Positions 1 to 7,991 of a stretch of 64,000 nt of DNA are shown piece after piece (position 1 is the first letter of the stretch; each line of letters starts with the position of its first letter). Position numbers and translations under genes: made by a program. Origin of the DNA: Martinezella rhizogenes (lineage in GTDB: Bacteria; Pseudomonadota; Alphaproteobacteria; Rhizobiales; Rhizobiaceae); contig NZ_JUHG01000014.1 in NCBI RefSeq assembly GCF_000799715.1, positions 124,001-188,000 of the forward strand. Reading direction: 5' to 3'. The notes beneath the pieces are model-generated. The model saw only the letters and a program-made list of their open reading frames with translations, made no database searches and was not told where the DNA came from.

Positions 1-922
1 CGTCCAGCCCGTCCAGCATCTGCCGCGTCAGCACCGGCGCGACATCGATAACGGTAGCGCCGGCCTCTTCGAAGCGCTTGGCGGCGGCAACGACGGCATC
101 GCGCACCTCGTCATCGACCGGCAGGCCACAGCCGGCATCGAGCATCAGCCCGATCTTCAGCCCGCGCATATCTATATCGAGATCCATCCAGTTGAAGTCG
201 TTTGGCGGCAGGCTGGTGCCGTCGCGCCAGTCGGGACGCGAGAGTGTCGCCATGGATAAGGCGGCGTCCTCGACCGTGCGCGTCATCGGCCCGGCGCAGC
301 GGCCGACATAATAGGGGTCAACGGGGATGCGGCCGTGGCTTGGCTTGAAGCCGAAAATACCGGTCCAGCCGGCGGGCAGGCGCACCGAGCCGCCAATGTC
401 CGTGCCGATATGCAGTGGACCGTAGCCGGCGGCGGCCGCAGCCGAAGCGCCGGCGCTGGAGCCGCCGGGGTTCTGCGAGGGGTCCCAGGGATTGCGGCTG
501 AGCTTGTGGAAGCTGGAGAGACCGGAAGAGAGCATGCCGTAATCGGGGCAGGTGGTCTTGGCGAAGATCACCGCACCATCCTCGCGCATCCGCGCGGCAA
601 TCGGCGCGTCCTCGACGGCGGGAACGAGCTCGACGGCCGCCGTGCCGAGCGGCACCGGCTGGCCCTTGGTGGCGATCAATTCCTTGAGCGTCACCGGAAT
701 GCCGTCCAGCGGCCCGAGCGGCGCACCCTTGGCCCAGCGCTCGGTGGAGGCGGCGGCCTGCTTGCGCGCGTCCTCCGGATCATAGGCATAGAGGGCGGCG
801 ATGGTCGGCTCCCAGGTCGCGATATGCGTTTCCAGCGCCAGCCAGTATTCGCTCGGCGAGAGGCTCTTTGCGGAAAACCTCTCAAGGAGTTGACGGATGG
901 AAAGGTCGGTCGTTTCGGTCAT
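1..922 (-). CDS. amidase (amidase-signature family), C-terminus beyond window
   Basis: The protein begins MTETTDLSIRQLLERF and runs off the left edge of the window, so about 307 N-terminal residues are visible. The glycine/serine-rich amidase signature is clear: the GGSSAG stretch is followed by GTDIGGSVRLPA, and an upstream lysine in VTLKEL supplies the Lys of the Ser-cisSer-Lys triad. Members hydrolyse carboxamides to acid and ammonia, usually in the cytoplasm. The start lies 25 nt after the stop of the ABC permease on the same strand, so it is probably the last visible gene of the transporter operon and may act on the imported compound. The substrate cannot be read from the sequence. The family call is firm; the role is inferred from position. 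Confidence 0.9.
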   Translation of the reverse strand, partial: MTETTDLSIRQLLERFSAKSLSPSEYWLALETHIATWEPTIAALYAYDPEDARKQAAASTERWAKGAPLGPLDGIPVTLKELIATKGQPVPLGTAAVELVPAVEDAPIAARMREDGAVIFAKTTCPDYGMLSSGLSSFHKLSRNPWDPSQNPGGSSAGASAAAAAGYGPLHIGTDIGGSVRLPAGWTGIFGFKPSHGRIPVDPYYVGRCAGPMTRTVEDAALSMATLSRPDWRDGTSLPPNDFNWMDLDIDMRGLKIGLMLDAGCGLPVDDEVRDAVVAAAKRFEEAGATVIDVAPVLTRQMLDGLD

Positions 923-947
923 GGTCGATACTCTTCGTGGTCTGAAA

Positions 948-1805
948 TCAGCGGCGGGCTTCGCGCGGATCGAGAAGATCTCGCAGGCCGTCGCCGAGCA
1001 TGTTGAAGCCGAGGACGGAAAGCGCGATCGCCAGGCCCGGCAGGATGGCGAGCCAGGGCGCCAGCCCGAGATAGGTCTGCGCGTCCGCCAGCATCCGTCC
1101 CCAGGTCGGGGCCGGGGGCGGCACGCCGAGGCCGAGGAAGCTCAGGCCTGCTTCGGTCAGGATCGCCAGGCCAAGCTGGATCGTCGCCTGCACGATGATG
1201 CCGCTCAGGATATTCGGCAGCACATGCCGCGTGGTGATCGAGAAGGGTGTGTTGCCGATGGCGCGCGCCGCCATCACATAGTCGCGGCTCCAGGCCTGCA
1301 GCGCCGAGCTCAGCGCCACACGGGCAAAGACGGGAACCATGAAGGTGGCGATGGCGATGATGGCGGTCAGGCGCCCGGTGCCGAGAAACGCCCCGAGGAT
1401 CATTGCAGACAGGATCGGCGGCAGCGCGAAGATCACGTCGCATGCGCGCATGATTAGCGCCTCGAACAGCCCGCGTTGTGCGGCGGCGGCAACACCGATC
1501 ATCGTGCCGATCGTGCCGCCGATCGCCACCGCCGACACGGAGATCGACAGCGAATTCCAGCAGCCAGCCATCAGCATCGACAGCACGTCGCGGCCAAGCT
1601 GATCGGTGCCGAGAAGACCGAAGCCCAAAGGCGGTTGCAGCTTGTGAATGATCTGCATCTTCGCCGGCGGCAACGGCGTCCAGAACAGTGATAGAACGGC
1701 GACGCCGACAAGCGCGAGGATGATGACCGCGCCGACGACGAGATTGGCACGGCACAGCGCACGAAAGCGGGAGCGGCGGGGGGAGGCGGTCTCGACCACG
1801 GTCAT
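948..1805 (-). CDS. peptide-type ABC transporter permease (DppC/OppC family)
   Basis: This 285-residue inner-membrane protein has an N-terminal membrane segment around residues 22-42, the OppC N-terminal region, and a BPD_transp_1 domain with several further membrane spans. The EAA-like loop that contacts the ATPase lies near residues 170-190 (AARAIGNTPF). Its start codon overlaps the stop of the preceding permease gene by 4 nt (ATGA), which indicates translational coupling. It forms the translocation pore with its DppB-type partner. No ATPase genes for this transporter are visible; they may lie beyond the left edge, after the amidase. Substrates of the family include di- and oligopeptides, nickel, opines and glutathione. 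Confidence 0.93.
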   Translation of the reverse strand: MTVVETASPRRSRFRALCRANLVVGAVIILALVGVAVLSLFWTPLPPAKMQIIHKLQPPLGFGLLGTDQLGRDVLSMLMAGCWNSLSISVSAVAIGGTIGTMIGVAAAAQRGLFEALIMRACDVIFALPPILSAMILGAFLGTGRLTAIIAIATFMVPVFARVALSSALQAWSRDYVMAARAIGNTPFSITTRHVLPNILSGIIVQATIQLGLAILTEAGLSFLGLGVPPPAPTWGRMLADAQTYLGLAPWLAILPGLAIALSVLGFNMLGDGLRDLLDPREARR

Positions 1806-2755
1806 CGTGCCGCTCCGCTGCGAAGCCTGGGGTCGATGACCAGGTACGAGAGATCGACCAAGAAATTGACGACGATGACCAACCCGGCGAAGAACAGCAC
1901 GACGTCCTGAAGGACGATAACGTCGCGCTGGCTGAGCGCCTGATAGGCAAGCCGTCCGAGGCCGGGCAGGTTGAAGACGTTCTCGATCAGCACCGCGCCG
2001 GCGACGAGGAAGGTGAATTGCAGGCCGAGAATGGTCATCACCGGCATCAGCGCATTGGGCACGACATGCCCCCAGAGCACCGCACTACGGGACAGGCCCT
2101 TGGCAATGGCGGTGCGGGCAAAATCCTCATGCAGCGTGTCGAGCACGGCCGAGCGGGTGACGCGGGTCAAGACGCCCGCCTGCGGCAGGGCCAGCGCCAC
2201 CGCCGGCATGATCAGCGCCTTCAAGGCCGACCATAGGCCATTGCCCCAGCCGGGAAAGCCGACGGCCGGCATCCAGCCGAGCGAGGTGGCGAATAGCAGG
2301 ATCAGCAACAGCCCCACCCAGAAGCCGGGCACGGCGATGCTCATCTGCGAAAATAGCGTAGCGATGATGTCGAAGACGCCGCCGCGTTTGGCGGCGGCGG
2401 CAACGCCAAGCGGCACCGCGATCAGGATGGAAAGCAGGATGGCGAGGACAGCGAGCGGCAGCGTCACGGCTAGCCGTTCGGCGATCAGGCCGGCGACGGG
2501 TACGCCATAGGTATAGGACATGCCGAGATTGCCGGTCAGCGCGCCGCCGAGCCACTGGCCGTAGCGGAGGATCAGCGACTGATCGAGGCCCATCTCGTGC
2601 CTGAGCGCCGCCAGCGTCTCCGGCGTTGCCGATGTGCCGAGCGTGATGGCGGCGGGATCGCCCGGCAGCAGGGCCATCACCGCGAAAAGCAGCAGCGAAA
2701 CGGCGATCAGGGTCAGGAAAAGGCCCATGATCCGGCGGGTGAGAAGTACGATCAT
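1802..2755 (-). CDS. peptide-type ABC transporter permease (DppB/OppB family)
   Basis: This 317-residue integral membrane protein has the DppB-type layout: an N-terminal transmembrane helix, a periplasmic loop containing the usual LGLDQ-like segment (here MGLDQSLILRY), then a five-helix permease domain. The cytoplasmic coupling loop reads DFARTAIAKGLS. The gene begins 48 nt after the binding-protein gene and overlaps the next permease by 4 nt. It is the first of two permeases of the importer. Family assignment is secure; the transported compound is unknown. Confidence 0.94.
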   Translation of the reverse strand: MIVLLTRRIMGLFLTLIAVSLLLFAVMALLPGDPAAITLGTSATPETLAALRHEMGLDQSLILRYGQWLGGALTGNLGMSYTYGVPVAGLIAERLAVTLPLAVLAILLSILIAVPLGVAAAAKRGGVFDIIATLFSQMSIAVPGFWVGLLLILLFATSLGWMPAVGFPGWGNGLWSALKALIMPAVALALPQAGVLTRVTRSAVLDTLHEDFARTAIAKGLSRSAVLWGHVVPNALMPVMTILGLQFTFLVAGAVLIENVFNLPGLGRLAYQALSQRDVIVLQDVVLFFAGLVIVVNFLVDLSYLVIDPRLRSGAAR

Positions 2756-2803
2756 TGCATGTCCATGGCCGGGTTACGCCCGGCTGCGCGGCGCTGAAAG
2801 GGG

Positions 2804-4333
2804 TCAGTCTTCCCAGGAGACGTTGGTGAGCACGTTCGACGGGATCGGCTCGTTCTCCCAGAGACCTTTCAGCTTCTTGTCCCAGACGCCAAGTTTCGGC
2901 ATGACGAAGAGGAAGAGCGCCGGCACGTCCTCGGCGAGGATCGTCTGCGCCTGGCCGTAGAGCTTGTTCTGCTCGGCTGGATCGGCGGTGAGCTGCGCCT
3001 TCTTCATCAGATCGTTGAAATCAGGGTTCTTATAGTTGAAATAATAGGGGTCGCGCGCATAGATGTCGATGTCGCGCGGCTCTGCATGGGCGACGATGGT
3101 CATGTCGTAGTCGCGGCCGGTGAAGACGTCCTGCACCCATTTCGCCGGAAATTCCGTCGGCTCGATATTCATGGTCACGCCGATATCGGCAAACATTGCC
3201 TGCATCACCTGCGCGCTTCTCGGCGCATAGGCCATTTGCGGTGTCTTGATGGTAAAGGTGAAACCGTTGGGATAACCGGCTTCGGCGAGCAGCGCCTTGG
3301 CCTTGGTGGGGTCAAAGAGCAGTTTGCCGGTCAGATCCTGATAGCCGGGGTCGTTCGGCGTATAGTGGCTGCCGATCGCGGTGCCGAAGCCGGACCAGGC
3401 GCCGTCGATCACCGTCTTGCGGTCGAGCGCCATCATCAGCGCCTGGCGCACCCGCTTGTCATCAAAGGGCTTGCGCGTGTTGTTCATGCCGGCGACGACC
3501 TTGAGCTCGGTATTGCCGACCTTGGTCATCAGCCTGGGATCACCGTCGAAGGAACTCATCAGCTCGGGCGCGCCGAATTCCGGAAAGGCGTCGAGATCGC
3601 CGGCCTTCAGGGCCGCCGCTTCCGCCTGCGGATCGGGAATGAAGCGGAAGGTCACCTTGTCGAGCTTAACAACGACGGATTTGTTCCAGTAGTCCGGGTT
3701 CTTGGCAAGTTCGACATGATCGCCCTTGGCCCAGGACGCGAATTTGAACGGACCGGTGCCGACAGGCGTCGTCTTGTCGTTGGCGGTGGATTTCGGACCG
3801 ACCATGACCGAGGAGGGCCAGCCGAGCCAATAGAGCAAGCTGCCGGTCGGAGAGGAAAGGTGCAGCACCAACGTGTCGGGATCCGGCGTGTCGATCGAGG
3901 CGATAGTTGCGAAGAAGCGCTTCTGCGGATTGACGGATTTGGCGTCGCGGGCGCGGTCGAGCGTGAATTTCGCCGCCGCCGAATCGAAGGCCTGGCCGTC
4001 ATGGAATTTGACGCCGCTTTGCAGCTTGAACGTATAGGTCAGCCCATCGGGGGAAATCTCCCAGCTCTTGGCAAGCTGGGGTATGACCTTGCCGCTCTCG
4101 TCGATAGCGACCAGCCCCTCGAAGATGTTCTGCCAGGTCACCTGTCCGATGGCGACGGGGGCGGCGATCGTCGGATCGAGGCCGGTGGGCTCAACTGTCA
4201 TGCCGAGATTGAGCGTGGTCTTGGCGGCTTCGGCTGATGTCATGCCCATCAGCAGCAGCCCCGCCGAGATCGCGGCGCCACAGGCAAGACGACGGGCAAA
4301 ATCGCCCAGGCTCGGACGTGAAAACGTGGTCAT
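2804..4333 (-). CDS. ABC transporter substrate-binding protein, SBP_bac_5 (peptide/opine type)
   Basis: This 509-residue periplasmic binding protein has a clear Sec signal peptide: a basic N-terminus, a hydrophobic core near residues 17-31 and a probable AEA|AK cleavage near residue 37. The mature part shows family 5 hallmarks, including the early WQNIFEGLVAID segment and the VGTGPFKFASW motif near residue 195. A Shine-Dalgarno AAGGGA lies 6 nt before the ATG. It captures the ligand for the two permeases downstream. A near-perfect palindrome and a TATAAT-like element lie upstream, so transcription probably starts independently of the LysR gene. Confidence 0.94.
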   Translation of the reverse strand: MTTFSRPSLGDFARRLACGAAISAGLLLMGMTSAEAAKTTLNLGMTVEPTGLDPTIAAPVAIGQVTWQNIFEGLVAIDESGKVIPQLAKSWEISPDGLTYTFKLQSGVKFHDGQAFDSAAAKFTLDRARDAKSVNPQKRFFATIASIDTPDPDTLVLHLSSPTGSLLYWLGWPSSVMVGPKSTANDKTTPVGTGPFKFASWAKGDHVELAKNPDYWNKSVVVKLDKVTFRFIPDPQAEAAALKAGDLDAFPEFGAPELMSSFDGDPRLMTKVGNTELKVVAGMNNTRKPFDDKRVRQALMMALDRKTVIDGAWSGFGTAIGSHYTPNDPGYQDLTGKLLFDPTKAKALLAEAGYPNGFTFTIKTPQMAYAPRSAQVMQAMFADIGVTMNIEPTEFPAKWVQDVFTGRDYDMTIVAHAEPRDIDIYARDPYYFNYKNPDFNDLMKKAQLTADPAEQNKLYGQAQTILAEDVPALFLFVMPKLGVWDKKLKGLWENEPIPSNVLTNVSWED

Positions 4334-4425
4334 ATCGGTTCCCTTGTTTCAGCTCGCGATCCCGGCTTTTCCCTCCGGCATACGGCCCTTTTTCAAAATA
4401 GTGTCATCTCGCAGGCGCACACACA

Positions 4426-4469
4426 ATTATAAAAATGTGTGCTCAGTGTAGCTGATATGGCTACACTGA
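4426..4469 (-). promoter_or_regulatory. putative promoter and operator of the peptide ABC operon
   Basis: On the minus strand a TATAAT (4431-4426) lies about 93 nt before the binding-protein start. The place where a -35 element would sit falls inside an inverted repeat at 4443-4469 with 10-bp arms (TCAGTGTAGC / GCTACACTGA) and a 7-nt centre. No good -35 hexamer is present, so the promoter may need an activator or be blocked by a repressor. The adjacent LysR protein is an obvious candidate. The repeat could instead end the lysR transcript as a stem-loop, because a T-run follows 7 nt later. Confidence 0.5.
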
Positions 4470-4499
4470 TTTTGCCCGGTTGAAATCCATCGTCTCGGA

Positions 4500-5417
4500 T
4501 CAATCGCGCTTCCCCGTGCCGGCGACCTGTTCGCGCATGAAGCGCTCGATGAAGTCGAGAAGCTTGCCGGCGGCAAAGGACAGTTGGCGGTCCGGCGCAA
4601 CGCAGAGATCGATCGGCGTCCTGATCCCCTTGCCATCGGCGATCGGCAGGGCCACGAGCTGCCCAGCCTGGATTTCCCGTTGCACGGTCAGCGCCGGCAG
4701 CATGGTGATCGCCGCTCCTCGCAACACCAGTTCCTTCTGCATCTCCAGCGAGCTGCTCTCGAACACCGGATCGAGTATCAATCCCTCACGCTCGAACAGC
4801 GCATCGAAAGCCTGCCGTGCGCCGAAGGAGCGATCGGGCACAGCGAGCGAATGCGCTGCGAGTTCGGCAAGCGAGACCTCTTTGTGTGCCGCCAGCGGAT
4901 GGCTCGTCGCGGCGATGACGTCATAGGTGATTTCGGAGCGCAGCCGCACCTTGGTTCCCGATAGCGGTGGCGCGAACAATGTCACGGCGATATCGGCCTC
5001 GGCGCCGTTGACGGCCTCGATGGCGCTGCGGGCGCTGGTGATGGTCACCTCGAAGCGCAGTTTCGGATAGCGCAGGCTGAATTCGGCGAGCGCCGGCGCC
5101 AGCAGGTTGGCGACGGTGGCGCCGCTGGCATAGACGCTGACGCGGCCACGCTGCAATCCCTTCAGGTCTTCGATCAGCTGATGCACATGGTCGAGTTCAC
5201 GCAGCGTCCGGCCGGCACGCACGGCCAATAGCTCGCCGGCGGCGGTCAGCTTGACGCCACGGGCGCTGCGCTCGACCAGCGGCGTGCCGAAATGATATTC
5301 GAGATTTTCGATCTGCCGGCTGATCGCCGTCGGCGCGACGTTCAGGTTTTCCGCCGCCTGGCGCATGGAGTTGGTACGCACCAGCTCGTCGAAATAGATC
5401 AGCGCCCGGATCTGCAT
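4500..5417 (-). CDS. LysR-family transcriptional regulator
   Basis: This 305-residue protein has an N-terminal helix-turn-helix (residues 1-60: RQAAENLNVAPTAISRQI) and a LysR substrate-binding domain from about residue 90. The start is set at the MQIRAL methionine because LysR proteins begin directly before the first helix; an upstream in-frame extension would add 46 unrelated residues. It sits between the S58 peptidase gene (14 nt gap) and the ABC operon, all on the same strand. LysR proteins usually bind the operon they neighbour and respond to a substrate or intermediate. I infer it controls the peptide transporter. Confidence 0.92.
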   Translation of the reverse strand: MQIRALIYFDELVRTNSMRQAAENLNVAPTAISRQIENLEYHFGTPLVERSARGVKLTAAGELLAVRAGRTLRELDHVHQLIEDLKGLQRGRVSVYASGATVANLLAPALAEFSLRYPKLRFEVTITSARSAIEAVNGAEADIAVTLFAPPLSGTKVRLRSEITYDVIAATSHPLAAHKEVSLAELAAHSLAVPDRSFGARQAFDALFEREGLILDPVFESSSLEMQKELVLRGAAITMLPALTVQREIQAGQLVALPIADGKGIRTPIDLCVAPDRQLSFAAGKLLDFIERFMREQVAGTGKRD

Positions 5418-5431
5418 GGATGGATCTCCGG

Positions 5432-6430
5432 CTAGGTCGTTCGGTTGGGAAAACGATCCCGCCAAGCCGGCTGCGCGCCTTCGACCGGCAGCGCCGTCGC
5501 CTCGTATACGCCGCGAGCAATCGCGCGCGCCATGACGATGGTGGCGAGATGGCAAAGCTCCATGAAGCTCGGCATGTCGTCTCTCGGGTGCTTGGCGGTG
5601 GAGGCGGCGAAAACCGTGTCGCCGTCGAGCGGCAGATGCGCCGGCAGAAGCGCGCGGGCAAGGCCGTCATGGCCGCAGATCGACAGGCGATGCGCCTCCG
5701 CCTTGGTCAGTTGCGCATCGGTGACGATGGCGCCGATGGTCGTTGCCGTGACATTTCCGCCTTTCAGCCGCAGGCGCGTGTCGATGGTCTCGGGCATGCC
5801 GAGCCCGCCGAATTCGCCGTTCTCCTCGAAGGGCGCTGCCCAGAAATGCGATCCGTCGCCGATGGTGGCAGTGCCAAGCGCATTGACGGCGACAATGGCG
5901 GCGATCCTATGTCCCCGGCTGCTGACGGCGCTGGCCGAGCCGAGGCCGCCCTTGACCGTCGCCGTCGTTGCGCCGGTGCCGGCGCCGACCGTGCCGAGCG
6001 AGAAGACGCCTTTCTTCGCTGCCTTGAAGGCGGCGTAGCCCATGTCGCGATAGGGCGAATAGAGGCCCCAGTCCTTGTTGCCGCCATTGATGAGATCGAA
6101 GAGGATCGCCTGCGGCACCAGCGGCACAAGCGCCGTTCCGACCTGAAGGCCGCGCCCGATCTCGCGCAGGCCCGCCTGCACGCCGCCGGCCGCATCGAGC
6201 CCGAAGGCCGAGCCGCCCGACAGCACCAGCCCATCGACCGTGCTGACGGTCATCGCCGGATCGAGCAAAGCCGTGTCCCGCCCGCCCGGCGCACCGCCGA
6301 GCACGGAGCCGGAGGCAATCGCCGGCTCGTCGAAGATGATGGCGGTGACACCGGAACCGAGTGCAAGGTCGGTGGAATGACCGACGGCGAGGCCGTCGAT
6401 GTCGGTCAGGAGATTGAGCAGATCAGCCAA
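5432..6430 (-). CDS. S58-family aminopeptidase / amide hydrolase (DmpA, BapA, NylC relatives)
   Basis: This 332-residue protein belongs to the Ntn-fold P1/DmpA family, whose precursors cut themselves before a Ser or Thr that becomes the nucleophile. Visible hallmarks are VLSGGSAFGLDAA near the N-terminal third, VKGGLGSAS, the TTIGAIVTDAQLTK segment holding the likely nucleophilic Thr, and DGDTVFA near the end. I chose a TTG start at 6430 because GAAGGA lies 7 nt upstream and the protein then begins where the family does; the upstream ATG would add 53 residues without family likeness. The residue before the probable nucleophile is Ala, where NylC-type relatives have Asn. Members act on N-terminal amino acids, beta-peptides, D-amino-acid amides or nylon oligomers, which fits a peptide uptake operon. 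Confidence 0.88.
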   Translation of the reverse strand: MADLLNLLTDIDGLAVGHSTDLALGSGVTAIIFDEPAIASGSVLGGAPGGRDTALLDPAMTVSTVDGLVLSGGSAFGLDAAGGVQAGLREIGRGLQVGTALVPLVPQAILFDLINGGNKDWGLYSPYRDMGYAAFKAAKKGVFSLGTVGAGTGATTATVKGGLGSASAVSSRGHRIAAIVAVNALGTATIGDGSHFWAAPFEENGEFGGLGMPETIDTRLRLKGGNVTATTIGAIVTDAQLTKAEAHRLSICGHDGLARALLPAHLPLDGDTVFAASTAKHPRDDMPSFMELCHLATIVMARAIARGVYEATALPVEGAQPAWRDRFPNRTT

Positions 6431-6676
6431 TGAAAAATCCTTCGCCTCTCGAAGCGGGAGGTTATCATGGCGATAGGATCGCAAAGAACGGGAAAAGACA
6501 AGATGGGTTTGTGGGCGGCTGGGCCGCCCCCCTGATGGTTCAAAGACGAAGGTCAGGACTGGCGAGCAACGCCTGTCCTTTGGTGGCACGGTGCTTGGCC
6601 ATGTGCCCTGGAACGGACTTGAGCCAACGGTCCTGCCGACTTCCAGGCGAGGGACTTTTCCAGTAGGGGCAATGGA
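6431..6676. other. intergenic region with several hairpins
   Basis: No convincing gene lies in these 246 bp between the divergent S58 peptidase and P-loop gene. Several stem-loops are visible: GGGCGGC/GCCGCCC with a 3-nt loop at 6513-6529, an interrupted stem AGGAC-T-GGCG / CGCC-T-GTCCT at 6555-6579, GGCAC/GTGCC at 6585-6607 and a weak GGAC/GTCC at 6615-6633. On the minus strand they would lie in the leader of the peptidase-lysR transcript. A 20-codon minus-strand reading frame (MAKHRATKG...) lies inside the hairpins but has no other support. I do not recognise a known riboswitch. Confidence 0.35.
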
Positions 6677-7165
6677 ATGGGTATCAGAAACTATTTGATA
6701 GAAGGCATTTCCGGCACCGGCAAGACGTCAGTCTGCCACGAATTGCGGCGGCGTGGTTGCCATTCGATCAATGGTGACACCGAGTTGGCTTATCAGGGCG
6801 ATCCGAAGACGGGGGAACCCGTGGACGGATTTGCCCACGAGCATCATATTTGGAACGTGGACAGGGTCAGAGCGCTGGTGGCCGATCAAAGCCATGCCGC
6901 ATCGTTTTTCTGCGGTGGCTCCCGGAATTTCTCCAGCTTCATTGACTTGTTCGATCGGGTTTTCGTTCTTGAGGTCGATCTGGATACGTTGACCCGACGG
7001 CTTGCCGAGAGGCCGGAAACCGAATGGGGCGGAAGATCCGCCGAACGGCAATTTATCAGGCGATTGCACGCAACGAAAGAAGATGTCCCGAAGGGCGGCA
7101 TCGTGATCGATGCCACTGCGCGGATTGAGCGTGTCGTGGATGAGATTCTGGAAAAGTGCACTTAA
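6677..7165 (+). CDS. P-loop NTPase, AAA/kinase-like
   Basis: This 162-residue cytoplasmic protein has a textbook Walker A motif at residues 10-17 (GISGTGKT) after a first beta strand, and the overall size of adenylate-kinase-like or shikimate-kinase-like small-molecule kinases. A later LAERPETEWGGRS segment could be the lid region with an arginine. A Shine-Dalgarno AGGGG precedes two closely spaced ATGs; the one used here gives MGIRNYLIEG. The substrate is unknown. It stands alone between divergent and convergent neighbours, so context gives no function. Confidence 0.8.
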   Translation: MGIRNYLIEGISGTGKTSVCHELRRRGCHSINGDTELAYQGDPKTGEPVDGFAHEHHIWNVDRVRALVADQSHAASFFCGGSRNFSSFIDLFDRVFVLEVDLDTLTRRLAERPETEWGGRSAERQFIRRLHATKEDVPKGGIVIDATARIERVVDEILEKCT

Positions 7166-7287
7166 ACCACGGACGCCCGGCACTCCCGCCAGATCAGCGA
7201 AATGACCTGCCATGCTCTTACCCTGAGCTTGTGGAAGGGCGAGGGCGGGTGGTGTGGTGCTGCAAAAGTGGCGGCTAAGCCGATCCA

Positions 7288-7482
7288 TCAAACGTGGATC
7301 GGCTTAGCCTGTTGGCGGGAGAGGAGGTCGCGGATGGCGAGCTTCACCTCGTCCGTGTTTCTGAAACGTTGTTCGTCCAGATCGTGGACATGATATTTCA
7401 CGGCGATGAACTTCAGCCGGTCTTCATCCGGAATGACGATGCCGACGGGAACGCCAGCATATTCGATGACTTGCTTCTTCAT
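7288..7482 (-). CDS. small hypothetical protein
   Basis: This 64-residue charged protein beginning MKKQVIEYAGVPVGIV is preceded by a strong Shine-Dalgarno GGAGGGAG. I do not recognise a domain. The sequence has a short beta-rich N-terminal half and a helical, charged second half (DEVKLAIRDLLSRQ), with no signal peptide or membrane segment. The good ribosome-binding site and coding-like composition support a real gene. The plus-strand reading frame across it looks like a shadow. Confidence 0.65.
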   Translation of the reverse strand: MKKQVIEYAGVPVGIVIPDEDRLKFIAVKYHVHDLDEQRFRNTDEVKLAIRDLLSRQQAKPIHV

Positions 7483-7557
7483 AAAAAATACTCCCTCCGC
7501 GCCCTAACGGCGCAGACATGGCGAATTGACTGTTTGAATCCGGTAAGGGGACGAACG

Positions 7558-7653
7558 TCACATTCGACAGCACGGGCGGGAGAGTGCGCCCGAACGGTCA
7601 TAGCCAAGCACGGACCGCCCAAGGATCGAGGCGATGAATTTAATATTCAGCAT
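7558..7653 (-). CDS. possible 31-residue small protein
   Basis: On the minus strand an ATG at 7653 is preceded by AGGA with 6-nt spacing and opens a short frame (MLNIKFIASILGRS...) that ends in TGA. The first half is hydrophobic with one Lys, so it could be a membrane-associated microprotein. The downstream end overlaps a CGGGCG/CGCCCG inverted repeat. Only the ribosome-binding site and start arrangement support it; there is no family match I can name. Confidence 0.3.
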   Translation of the reverse strand: MLNIKFIASILGRSVLGYDRSGALSRPCCRM

Positions 7654-7991
7654 GTCACTTCCTTCGTTGGTGTTGTACTTGTTGGGGCTCCGAGAGGAGC
7701 CGGTGATCCGGTGTGCTATTGTCTACAACCTGGGTAGAGAATAGCAATTCCATCCTCAGAAACATATTCCGAAAGATGTCAAAATATCGACGATCGGTAA
7801 AATATAATTCCGTACCTGGCTAATTGCGGGGTAGGCTGTATCAACCTCCGCGCAACCTCCCGTAGCGGAACGGCATAGCCGATCACCGAGAGACAGATAG
7901 GAATTATCGCGAGATTCGACAATCCCCAAAAGGCACTAAAATTTGCGTATCGCTAAATTACCTTAATGGTTAACGGTCGTCGCCAGAGAGG
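7654..7991. other. gene-poor spacer
   Basis: These 338 bp lie between the small minus-strand frames and the stop of the large fusion protein. The sequence is more AT-rich than its surroundings. It has one perfect 6-bp hairpin with a GAGA tetraloop (GGCTCC-GAGA-GGAGCC, 7685-7700) without a T-run. I see no gene or clear terminator. Promoters for the small minus-strand genes would be expected here. Confidence 0.4.

Noticed and set aside
7685..7700. GGCTCC-GAGA-GGAGCC hairpin
   Set aside because: A neat stem with GNRA loop, but no T-run and no gene end nearby, so not called a terminator.
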